64,000 nucleotides of DNA, from the NCBI GenBank assembly GCA_963691815.1, contig OY829656.1, positions 8,760,752 to 8,824,751 of the forward strand, written 5' to 3'. Below, in pieces: positions 45,701 to 57,580 of the stretch. The notes under the pieces were generated by a model. The model was not told the origin of the DNA, searched no databases, and worked only from the letters and a program-made list of their open reading frames with translations. Both the position numbers and the translations under genes were made by a program. Source of the DNA: Echiichthys vipera. Lineage: Eukaryota; Chordata; Actinopteri; Perciformes; Trachinidae. Position 1 is the first letter of the stretch. The number at the start of each line of letters is the position of its first letter.

Positions 45701-47614
45701 TGTCTAGGATGTGTTAATCATCTGGTTTTATTGAAACATATAGCTGAGTGTTGAGTGTCGTCGGTGCAATAATGATAAGATATACAACCAGAATGGCTGA
45801 TATTGTTGTTGTTTTTTTCTTAAAGCAATATAGGAGAATTTCAATAATGTCCCACCCTAATATAAGCATCATTTAAGCAGACAGGAATACACATAAACAA
45901 TATGTACACACAAAAAGATGCACACACACATAAGTGCACCTGCTCCAGGTGTGTACTCTCATCAATCATTCTGCCTTGCTTGAATACAACAACTGAGGAG
46001 GGCAAGGTTTCACAGCACTGACAGCAAACAACACTAGTCACTAGAGAAAATAAAGAAAGTGTGGAGAAGAGCTATTGATGAACAATGTAACAGTGTCAAA
46101 TTTGCCACCACACTGTATCTGCAATCTGCAATATGAAACTTCTTTAAAAGAAGCGTAGATATGTCAGATATGTGGACTTTTACGTTCATCGTGGCTTTAC
46201 TGTTTAAAAGTAACTGTGATCCCATTGATTAAGACTAATTTTGTGAACAGCAAACAAAATACACTTGTGAAGTATCCCACTAGACACTGCAGAGAATATT
46301 TCTTGCAACCCACATGCTGTGCTTGAATTTTGGTATGACTGAATAAACACAAACACAGTAATCCTGTGACAGGACTGAGAGCCTGGCTAATAAAACCTCA
46401 GTATAGCAAAGGGAATAAACAATACGGGAAGCAGTTTTGATTGGTCCCTTTAATCACCAGCAATGGGTCAACTGCTATTTGATTTTTGATCCTGTATTTG
46501 AGTCCTCCAAGTTACAATAGCGCCCACCTAAGCTACAGTTTGATCTTAAAGTTGTACGTAAGATTTCCATCCAGTTAATTGTCTTTTAAGTTATTATCTA
46601 TCAAAGAATGAGTTAAAACAATGATGATTGATCATATGACCCCCTGATGAAAGTGCTTCTACTTGCCTTTTTTGCTGAGTATTCCAATATCCGTGTCTGT
46701 GGCAAAATTCCGGGGCTATATCTATGGGCTGGATGTATATAAGCCACCATTGACGCTGCTGGTTATGCTGCATTCACTTGTAATATAATATTCCAACTTC
46801 TGAGTTAGGCTTGTAGTAAGGGTAAAAGTATGATAGTATCATGTGTGAGTGTATGTATTAAAGAGGTTTACAAAACATGCAAAAAAAACAAAACACAACA
46901 CATACAACACACATGTCAACACATATAGTGACCATGAACGTGACAAGATGGAGGCTCTGAAAGAACAGGCTTGCCTGCAGTTACATCTTACTGCCACAGA
47001 GGCCGCTAGAAACAACGGATCTCAACAACCTTAAAGTAAAAATGCTTACCTCGCCTCCCTGCCCCAGTGCCAAGGGTGCCAGAAGCAGAAGCAAGAGAAA
47101 ATGAAGCTGGTCTGAGAGATGTGATAACTGCAACTCGCCGTCACCAAAGCCGGCTCATCATAACAGAGACGTTGTGAGGTGACAGAAGCCAGTTCAAGAG
47201 CCTGACCTCATCTTTGTCTGTGAAGATGCCACGGGGCGGTGCGCCAGACAGGGAATACTCCTCAGTATGTTTTTTGTTTCTTAAAAACAACACTTAAAAA
47301 AACAGGTATCTCTTTACAATGCGTCGCAGACTAGATGCAGATGGATGTTAGGTTTATATTTAATAAGCCTACTTGAATAGAAAGACGCTCAAATCAACAT
47401 AATATTATTAAAACATTGTTAGAGTGTTTTAAAACTACACTAAGTACGTAGGTCTACCAGTGTGTCATGGCTGTATAGTTGTGTGTGTGTATGCACAAAA
47501 AAATAGGGGGGGGGGGGATAGATAAATTATTTAAAATGATCATCAGTGGACCTGTCATAATTTCATGCTTGATAGCCTATTTATTATAAATATTTGATAT
47601 CTATGTTGGACGTT

Positions 47615-47750
47615 GTGGTGGACAGTACCCAAGTACATTTACTCAGTACTGTACTTGTCCTTTCCTTGAGTAATTCCATTTTATGCTACTTTATACTTTT
47701 GCTCCCCTTCATTTATTTGCTAACTTATAGTTCTTTTTCCAGCATTGCAG
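47615..47750. repeat. Dispersed teleost repeat
   Basis: GTGGACAGTACCCAAGTACA, TTTACTCAGTACTGTACTTG, CTTGAGTAATTCCATTTTAT and GCTACTTTATACTTTTGCTC follow the order of a very common teleost repeat family. Confidence 0.6.
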
Positions 47751-48094
47751 GGAACCAACTTCCCCAAACACACACATTTGGCAAATTGTGGGCATTTTTC
47801 ACTGCTTTTCTGATGTTTACAAGCGATTTGTTGAGAAAATCTGCAGATTAATCAAAAGTGGAAAGAATCGATTGTTGCCATCCTAAATTCATGCTAATAG
47901 GCTACGAAGAACCTTTAGTACTTGAAGCCCCATAGCGTACGCTTGAAGATCTATCCCCTAAATATAGAGGTTCTTTAGTTGGTGATGGCTCTTTGTAGAA
48001 CCAGAGGGTTTGTTGAAGAACCAAAAAGCAACAACAAAAAGCTTTCCTTACCAAGCGGCTTGAACTCTTGAGACTTTTCACATGCTTTTCACAT

Positions 48095-48238
<144 letters not shown>

Positions 48239-50056
48239 ATCTTTACCTCCATCTGCTGTTCCTTTCTGCTCCCAGAGCCCTCTGTCTGCTCCTAATGGAA
48301 TCTGCTAGTTTCCGCACTTGCCCGAAGAAAAACATCCGCTCAAAGCAACAGAGCTTTGCTCTGAACTCCGATCAAACTGTGAAACTAGGCCCTGCTGATC
48401 AAAGAGATTGGATATTCCATTACTGTATTGCTTATTTCTTACATAGAGTGTTTTCAGAAACATGTTTTAGTGTACTGTTTAGCCGTAAAATGAAAAGTTT
48501 GTGACCAAGTCAAAACACAAACAAGCCCCGCCCACCAGCAGGATAAACTTTCTCATCTTTCTAGTAACAAAACACAATGGAAACACATTTTATAGGCACA
48601 GCTCTGGCTGATCCCTCTCAGTTGTTATGCAGAGCACACAGGGGCACATAGTAGCAGCTAATAAACATAGACAACTAATAAAAGCACACAATATGTGCTT
48701 GGCATTCCTGCCTACTTTTTGAATGGGAAAATCTAGACTACATGCAGTCCCATTCATGTAGTGAGCAGCCACTGTATATAAAGGAAACCATTGCTTGGTG
48801 GTATGGTAATTTGAGCTTTATCTGTGGTGCAAATTGAAACCAGAGAAGTAGACTTTCAGAACACGTCAATGGGAGGATTTTCAGGAATGAAGGCATATTA
48901 CCTACTACTTCCCTACTCGCACTCTATTCTGGTGATCCAGAGTCATGTCTCTTCACATCTAATGAGGCACTGCAGCTGTCCAATAGCAAAGTACAGCTTT
49001 GGCCTGTGAAGCTTAACAGTCCTAATTAAAGCTCTGGTCTATGATTTGTAATATTGGTAATTATTATTAACATAATTTATACGCCGACTATGGTCCTTTG
49101 GTCTGATCTACAGGTTATTGATAGTTGGGCCGTGTCAGTCGACACTTTGGTTTAAAGCTAAATTGCCATGTTATTAGTTAGAGACACTCATGGTCCCCAA
49201 AACATAATTCCTACCAACTACTGAATAGGTCAGGCTGTTTTCATTCAAAGTTTGTACTTCAATTCAATTCAATTCAATTCAATTTTATTTATAGTGTCGA
49301 ATCATAACAAAAGTTATCTCAGGACACTTTACAGAGTAGGTAAAGACCACACTCAATGACTTATTTATGATTTACATAGACCCAACAATTCCTCTGTAGA
49401 GTACGGTGGCAACGAAAACCTTCCCTTTAACAGGCAGGAACGTGGGACAGACCCAGCTCTGTGGAGGACGGCCATCTGTCTTGACCGTTTGGGGAGGAAG
49501 AAAAGGAGAGAGAAAGAGAAAAAAGACACACAGATGGACAGAGAGAGACAGACAGACACACTTCCAGAGATGCAAGCAAAGCCTAACAGTAACTATAATA
49601 ATATTTATAGTAATGTGAATATAACGTATATGTTAAGACAGTTAATACAACAGAATAGTAGAAACAAGCACAGCTAAGGTGACAGAATATGAAAATGATA
49701 ATAATTATGGTGGCAAACATGGTCAATGATGAGTAGTGGCAATAGCAGCTACGATACAGCTACAAATTTTATAGTTTATTAAACTAGTGATAGTATATAT
49801 GAGTAACAGTGATAATAGCAGCAGGAAGCATCATGTAGGACCACGGCAGCAGGCACCACCACGATCAGCAGAGACCTGCGAGACGACAAAGCATAAACAG
49901 CTCCGGGGAAGAAGCTGAATTAGTAACATGCATTGATGAGACATGAATGGTACAGACAGAGAGGAGAGAAGCTAAGAGTATCAGGAAAAGTATTATCCCC
50001 CGGCAGACTAGGCCTATAGCAGCATAATTAAGCAGAATAAAGTATTATCGTAAGCC

Positions 50057-53000
50057 CTAGCTGTAAGCTTTATCAAAAAGGAAAGTTTTAAGTTTACTCT
50101 TAAATAAGGGGACAGTGTCTGCCTCCCGAATAACATTTGGGAGTTTGTTCCACAGGAGAGGAGCTTGGTAGCTGAAGGCTCTGCCTCCGCTTCTACTTTT
50201 GGAGACTCTAGGAACGACGAATAGCCCTGCATTCTCAGAGCGCAGAGATCTAGTTGGGTGATGCGGTACTATGAGCTCTTTAAGATACAACGGAGCCTGA
50301 CCAATAAGAGCTTTGTACGTAAGGAGAAGGATTTTAAATTATATTCTAGATTTTACAGGTAGCCAGTGCAGAGAAGCTAATACAGGAGAAATATGTTCTC
50401 TTCTATTTGTTTTAGTTAGTACACGAGCTGCAGCATTTTGGACCAACTGGAGACTCTTAACAAAGGAGTTGCAATAGTCCAGCCTAGAAGTAACAAATGC
50501 ATGGACAAGTTTTTCTGCATCTTTCTGAGACACAATGTTCCTAATTTTTGCAATATTACGCAGGTGAAAATATGCAGTCCTTGTTGTTAGTTTTATGTGA
50601 AAATCGAAGGACATATCCTGATCAAAAATAACACCCAGATTCCTTACTGTGGTGCTGGAGGACAACACAACGTCATCCAGAGTAACAATGTCTTTAGCTA
50701 TTGAGTTTCGGAGGCCTTTGGGGCCAAGTACAATAACTTCAGTTTTGTCTGAGTTTAACATCAGAAAATTGCAGGTCATCCAGCTTTTTATTTCCTTAAT
50801 GCACATTTGAAGTTTATCTAACTGATCAGTTTCTTCTGGTTTGATCGACAAATATAATTGTTTATCATCAGCATAACAATGAAAATTTATGGAGTGCTTC
50901 CTTATAATATTTCCTAAGGGAAGCATATATAGGGTGAAAAGAATCGGTCCAAGGACAGAACCCTGTGGCACTCCGTGACTAACTTTAGTGTGCATGGAGG
51001 ATTTGTCATTAACATGTACAAACTGAGATCTATCTGATAAATATGACTTAAACCAGCTCAGTGCGGTTCCTTTAATGCCAATTAGATGCTCCAGTCTCTG
51101 TAGCAGGATGTGATGGTCAATAGTGTCGAAGGCAGCACTAAGATCTAGTAAAACAAGTACAGAGACGAGTCCTTTGTCTGAAGCTATTAGAAGGTCGTTA
51201 GTCATTTTCACCAGTGCTGTCTCAGTGCTATGATTTGCTCTAAATCCTGACTGGAAATCCTCAAATATCTCATTATTATGTAAAAAGTCACACAACTGAT
51301 TGGCAACTAATTTCTCGAGGATCTTAGAGAGAAAAGGAAGGTTAGATATAGGTCTATAGTTGGCTAGTACCTCAGGATCAAGACTGGGCTTTTTAAGAAG
51401 AGGTTTAATTACAGCTACTTTAAAAGACTGTGGTACATAACCTGCTGATAAAGACATGTTAATCATATCTAATACAGGAGTGCTAATTAAAGGTAACACT
51501 TCTTTAAGTAACCTAGTTGGAATAGAGTCTAGGAGACAAGTAGAAGGTTTTGATGCTGAAATAGTAGAGGTTAATTTGTTAAGGTCGACTGTAGAAAAGC
51601 AGTCCAAGAATATATCAGGTCATACAGTTTCTAAGGTTCCTGGGTTTGATGAAAAATTGGTGCCAAGCGAGTTGATTTTGTCTCTAATAGTTATAATTTT
51701 GTCATTAAAGAAGGTCATGAAGTCGTTACTACTTAGGGTTATAGGAATACATGGCTCGAAAGAGCTGTGGCTCTCTGTCAGCCTGGCTACAGTGCTGAAA
51801 AGATATCTAGGATTGTTCTTATTCTCCTCTATTAAAGATGAGTAATATGCTGTTCTGGCATTACGGAGGTCCTTCCTATAGGTTTTAAGACTTTCTTGCC
51901 AAACTAAGTGAGATTCCTCCAGTTTAGTGGAGCGCCATTTACTTTCCAACTTTTGCGATATTTGTTTTAATTCACGGGTTTGTGAGTTATACCACGGAGG
52001 TAACTTCCTCTGTTTTATTATCTTCTTTTTTAAAGGAGCAACAGAGTCGAGTGTTGTTCTTAGAGAGCCTGCAACACTGTCAACAATGTGATCAATTTCA
52101 GAGAAACTAACGTTAGTGCAGGAGTCTTGAATATTAGGATAAGGCATTAAAGTGAATGCAGATGGAATCGCTTCCTTAAATTTAGTTATAGCACTATCAG
52201 ATAAACATCTAGTGTAGACACTTTTACCCAGAGGTGAGTAGTCCTGCAATATGGATTCAAAAGTTATTAAATAATGGTCTGATAAAATAGGATTCTGTGG
52301 AAAGACTATTAAGTCATTAATTTCCACACCATAAACCAAAACAAGGTCAAGGGTGTGATTAAAACAGTGAGTAAGTTTATGTACACTCTGACTAAAACCA
52401 ATCGAATCTAATAGAGAGATAAACGCAGTACTAAGGCTATTATTATCAACGTCCACATGAATATTAAAATCTCCTACTATGATTACTTTGTCAGATTTAA
52501 GGACTAAATTCGACAGAAACTCTGAGAATTCAGACAGAAATTCAGAGTACGGACCAGGAGCACGGTACACTATAACAAATATAATTGGCTGCACAGTTTT
52601 CCAGGTTGAATGTGAAAGACTAAGAACAAGACTTTCAAATTAATTATAATTTAGTTTAGGTTTAGGGTTTATTAATAGGCCTGAGTCATAGATAGCTGCA
52701 ACGCCTCCTCCTCGACCACTGCCTTGAGGAATATGAGTATTAATATGACTGGGAGGAGTGGATTCATTTAGGCTAACATATTCTTCGGAACGCAGCCATG
52801 TTTCGGTCAGACAGAGTAAATCAATATGGTAATCCGATATCAGATCGTTTACTAATACAGCTTTAGATGACAGAGATCTGATGTGTAAAAGTCCACATTT
52901 TATTTTCTGATATTGTTGCATAGTCGCAGATTTTGCGTTGATTTGTATCAAGTTTTTCTTTATAGCTCCTCTTCTGTTCATTTTTGATCTGTTTAATTTA

Positions 53001-53173
53001 AATGATCGTGGGGCAGACAGTGTTTTTATACTAAACTGAGCTGGAAAATGCTCCACAGGGAGCGCAGAGAGGTGTGTGAGACTGCCACTCTGCTTCCTGG
53101 GCACCTGCGATAAGGGCAGCGCAGAGAGGTGTATTAAACTGCGACTCTGCTTCCTGATCCCAACACTGGGTTG
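50057..53173 (-). pseudogene. L2 ORF2: APE endonuclease and reverse transcriptase with three in-frame stops
   Basis: One reading frame of 1,039 codons is interrupted only by TAA at 52640-52642, TGA at 51620-51622 and TAA at 50339-50341. The first part is the AP-like endonuclease: LLCLTETWL, GRGGGVAAIYD, VIIVGDFNIHVD and LSDHYLITFE. The reverse transcriptase follows with LANYRPISNLPFLSKILEKL, FQSGFRANHSTETAL, motif A LDLSAAFDTIDHHIL, motif B GVPQGSVLGPILFTLY, catalytic motif C CYADDKQLYLS and the LNSDKTEVIVLG block. The C-terminal end has SRLDYCNS, LVQNAAARVL, LPVKSRI and RAFSYQAPLLWNKLP, closing KAYS. The enzyme would copy LINE RNA into chromosomal DNA in the nucleus. No frameshift is seen. 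The N-terminus includes a 19-residue tandem duplication. Confidence 0.9.
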
Positions 53174-54039
53174 TCATGGTTTTAGACTGCTAACAACTGC
53201 GTCCAGGTTCTTAGATATGAGAGCGGCACCCTCCAAAGTAGGATGAATACCATCTCTCCTAATAAGACCAGGTTTTCCCCAGAAAGACTGCCAATTATCT
53301 ACGAAGCCCACATTATTTACCGGGCACCATCCAGACAGCCAGCGACGGAATGATGACATGCGGCTATACATGTCATCGCAAGTCAAGTTGGGCAGGGGAC
53401 CAGAGAAAATTACGGGTCCGACATAGTTTTTGCATAAGCACACACCGACTCCACATTAATTTTAGTGACCTCCGATTCGGGTGTCATTACAGCCGACGTG
53501 AATAACAATCTTATCATATTTACGTTCAAATGGGATTCAATGTCGCCCGCTCTGGCCCCTGGGATGCATTTTACTATGGTCCCTGGTGTCACTAAGTTCA
53601 CATTTCTCAAAATGGAGCTGCCAATAACCAGTGTTGTTTCCTCAGCAGGCGTGTCACTGAGTGGAGAAAACTTGTTTGAAACGTGAACGGGCGGATGGTT
53701 AACCATGGGCTTCGATTTAGAACTATGCTTTCCTCTCACAGTCACCCAGGAGGACCCTGGCTGCTCAGGGATTGCCGGGGGAGAGCTAGCAGGAGCTAAC
53801 GCTACACTATGTGGCTTCGCACCGGCTAAAGTTGTAGGTGGCCGGCTAGCTACTGTAGCGTAAGACTGAGCTTCCATGGTGCGGAGCTGTGCCTCTAACT
53901 CACTGAGCCTCGCCTCCAGCGCTACAAATACACTACACCTATTACACTTACCATTATCACTAAAGGAGGCAGAGGAGTAGCTAAACATACGACACTCTGA
54001 GCAAGAGAGAGCAGGAGAGAGAGCGGGGGAAGCCATCAC
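53174..54039 (-). pseudogene. L2 ORF1: zinc-finger, coiled-coil and SGNH-esterase-like protein, frameshifted
   Basis: Read from 54039 leftward. The N-terminus has two CxxC pairs (CSECRMF and CNRCSVF), then a short coiled coil (ALEARLSELEAQLRTMEAQ), a variable linker, and a C-terminal SGNH-hydrolase-like domain. That domain shows GSSILRNVN (block I serine region), KYDKIVIHVGCNDTR (block III, only in the second frame near 53485-53530) and IRRDGIHPTLEGAALIS (block V with the D-x-x-H pair). Such esterase-like ORF1 proteins are known in CR1/L2 elements. The frame switches at least three times (near 53530, 53480 and 53430), so the protein is broken. It ends with a TGA at 53174-53176. Confidence 0.82.
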
Positions 54040-54289
54040 CAGCCGTGAAGCTAACTGCTAAGCTAAAGTGGCTAACAGCGTGTAACGATTAATTAGCAAG
54101 AAAGCGGCTGAAAGAAGGAGAGCTGTGAGTGCTTGAGTAGAACTAGTTGATGATTAAATGTAGTAGTTAGCCGGTGTGTTGAATATTATAGCAAAAACAG
54201 TTGAATTTAGTGAGAGCAGCTAACAGTGAAACAACAACGAGTGACCAACACACAAGCACCGGAAATAACGTAATACGTCACTGTAACAC

Positions 54290-55551
54290 TACTTAAAATT
54301 AATCACTATTCCATTTGTATATAACCCACATATCATGAGCCAGAATGTGCAGAGCTGCTTCTAAGGAGGAAGTCAGGTGACACAGTAGGCTATAATAGTG
54401 AAAAAGTCTCCACAGACAGGAGGTTGTGGTGGATGAATGGGTGGCTTTCAATCAGGGCGACAGGACAGCTGAGGTGGAGGCTGGCAGCTGGAGTGCAGGA
54501 CTCTCAATTGGCTGGGAGACAGGCAGGTGAGTTAGGGCGCACTCACACTTGACATTCGTACCATGTGTGGCACTGTGCGTTAAAAGACACATAACTATTT
54601 GCCACTGTATGTTAAAAGAAACATATCCACCCCCCCCACCCCCTTTAAATTTTGTGAAGCTAAAGTCTAAAAACATTTAAACTACTGTTTCGTTTGTCCA
54701 TGATAGTCCATAATTCTGAATGAATGTGCTTTGAACGGGTGATATACGGTAAGTATTAGTGATATAAGTGTATGCTACAGCTCATAATCTAAACTGTGTT
54801 TTCATATTTCCTACAGGTAAACTGACTGTAATTAGCACACGGGTAATAGACATCAGTAGGTTATATTATTAGAGCTTTAGTGAACAACTACATTAAAGAG
54901 ACATTGAAGTTGACGGTGTTATGAGTGAGTATGTATGCCGCCTCGTGTGTCTAAGATGGCGGCTGCCAGAATAACTGATTTGTTATTTTGATGTTAACTC
55001 AAAGTAACTATTGTAGCAATAGTGAGTATGGTACCAAGAGTAGCACTTTGTTTTGTGTATATGAGTTATGTTGTTTATAAGATGTACTGTAATTGATAGT
55101 AATTGTATAAGAGTTTAGGAAAACAATGCACAATACACATCCTCAATACAATCGAGCTTAAGCATGGCACACATCAACTTGGCCAAGTGAGATTGTGCCC
55201 TCAGTGGAACAAGGGAAATAGTAGACTGCTAAAACTCATGAACTGGCAACTGCTGTGGTCTGGGAACTGGTGGCTGCTGCTGGTTTGGGAACTTGTATTT
55301 TTTCAAGTCTGTACAAGGCTCGAAACTAGTATGACCTCCTCAAGCGCTCTCTCTGCTTGTCTGAATGCCAGTCCTTCGTGGCATTGAACTTCTTCCAAAT
55401 CCATCAATTTAATTTCCTCCAGCAATGCAGAGTGGAGGGGGTAAAGGGCTTCCCTAATGGCTGCTTAACCTCGAACCAGAGAAGGTGTGGCTAGGGCGCC
55501 CAGAACAATTTGTTGCTGGCCACTGTTTGTTTCCATTTTGGTCAATCTGTG

Positions 55552-55649
<98 letters not shown>

Positions 55650-57580
55650 TTTAATCTCAACAACAAGAGAACAAAAACTCATTAACCATATATCCATCAA
55701 GAGAAACTGTGTGCAATAACAAGTAAATCAAAGTACGAATTCAGGATATCTACTAATACAGGACAAACACATGGTTCAGGTCACATTCATTCCAGCCTGT
55801 ATTAAAGGGGTGAGACAGCGGTGTGAGACTGGCCTGCTTGCCAGCACCTGGAGTCTAAAGACCCAGAGGGATGCCACAAGTGCAGCTCCTAGCCTGAGGG
55901 CCACTCCTTCATTGTGTCGACCACAATCCATCAGTGTGTTTCTCCTCAGCCATGACTGACATGCCACTGCCTGATTAATCAGTGAGACTGACCCAGCCCG
56001 TCAGTCAGCACTGCCTGAGGGGCCTCATCACAACGCTGATGCAATGAGCTCCTTGCCGTCCCTGGATATGTTTCTCAGTTCCACCCAATTGTAGGAATGT
56101 ATATTTTCCCCAGACAGCTGGTGTAATGGATTCCATTCATTACAAAAAGTTTGCATGCAGCAGAAGGAGAATTCAGAGATGGGATCATAGAGAGGAAACC
56201 AAAAGGTATTTCTGATATACAATATTAGGGTGATTCTTCTTTCTATCTATGTGTTGCTCCAACTTTGTCTCCATTGGATTTCTTGACTCACTTGAATGCT
56301 AGTGTTTAAAAAAAAATAGTGAGATTACAGACTCTTTCGAGGAAACATGCATTTAGATCTCCTGATCATGAATGGCCAATTGTGTGTTTATTGTGAATTT
56401 TGAAGAATAACTGTTTGGTCAACTGCCTAATGAAAAAAAAATGTAATACTGTCTACAGTATCCTTATTGATGTACAGTATGAGTAGATACAAAAGGTTGG
56501 TACTTCTGGATCTGCAGAAGATCACTTCTTGTCATATTACAGATTGGTTGGGTTGGATAGGTTTTATTTCTTTTTAATCTTTCATTACATGACGAATACC
56601 AAAGGGTTCAGTTTTCGGACCATACTTTTTTCCTTGAAGACGGTATACTACCATTGGGTCACATGACATAAATTCTCATTACTGGCTGACATCACAGAGT
56701 TGCATATTTTGGTCAAACCCAATTATTTGATTGCCAGGGAGGAACATCAACACTGACCAAATCTAAAAGCACCCAGATTACATTAAATTACGACATATTT
56801 TTAACGACCCATGCCAAAATACAAATCTAGTTTACTCCAAAATCTCTGTATGGCAAATAAACTATCGTTAAGGTATAGTTAGAGTTGGGCAGTGGCAAGA
56901 TCAGGGGTGAAAAGGGGGACAAAGATGGATGTGTGCGGGTAGGGGTGCTCCCTTTTGGGCCAGAAACTTCTCCAAGAGCTTGAGGAACACCTTAGAACAC
57001 CGTAGAGTCCATGATGTGATTTGGTATCATTTTGGCACGATTGTTTTTACTTTTGTAAAAATCTTGAGTGTAAGTCAGTATCTGCTGCAAGGCAGCCTGC
57101 TGCCTCTGTGATATGTTTGAATATATATGTTTAGAAGGAAAATCATTTAAGAAACACACGTTAGACAAAAAGGCAAACATGATGTCTAATGTAAGCAAAC
57201 CTGTAACCATTGGGATTCACAGGCTTACACCAGCAATCAAGAGATCAAATTGATAAAAGCGAGGGAAAAACACAGTGGCCCCTCACAGCCAATGGGGAAC
57301 GGTTAATAAAATGAGAAAGCAATCACTACACACTGGGCACAAAAACCTAGTCAGCTACCAGTAAATTAAATTATTCTACTTGACTAAGTAGCTTTTTTAC
57401 TCCACTAATCAGAGGCCAGGAGATTATATTTAGCCCAGCACTTTCAATCAGAATCATAATTTCCAAAACGAGACCCATAGTGACAAGACAACGGAGTGGT
57501 AGAATCACAAAGTGAGCAATCTGAAGGTCGCTTTAGGAGATGCTTTTGTCTAAGGTGACAAAGTACAATAGCCTTGAGGA
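54290..57580. other. Intergenic, no gene seen
   Basis: Open frames have no recognised domain. Contains (GT)n at 55552-55649. Unique-looking AT-rich DNA otherwise. Confidence 0.35.
55552..55649. repeat. Long (GT)n microsatellite
   Basis: About 48 uninterrupted TG units. Confidence 0.98.

Larger units (their letters stand above)
49257..54290 (-). mobile_element. Nearly full-length L2-clade LINE
   Basis: A 5-kb non-LTR retrotransposon on the - strand. From right to left: a short 5' UTR (about 54040-54290), ORF1, ORF2 directly downstream in frame, a 3' UTR of about 800 bp (49257-50056) with GTAAAGTGTCCTGAGATAAC and TATAAATAAAATTGAATTG, and a tail of about five ATTGA/TTGAA units. Such pentamer tails and a YADD reverse transcriptase with APE-type endonuclease are typical of the L2 group (fish Maui-like). 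No flanking target duplication was recognised, as is common in L2. The copy is dead but young-looking; ORF2 has only three stop mutations. The 5' limit is uncertain by tens of bases. Confidence 0.88.

Noticed and set aside
51456..51845. A 129-codon + strand frame inside the L2 element
   Set aside because: Shadow of the L2 ORF2 reverse transcriptase on the opposite strand.
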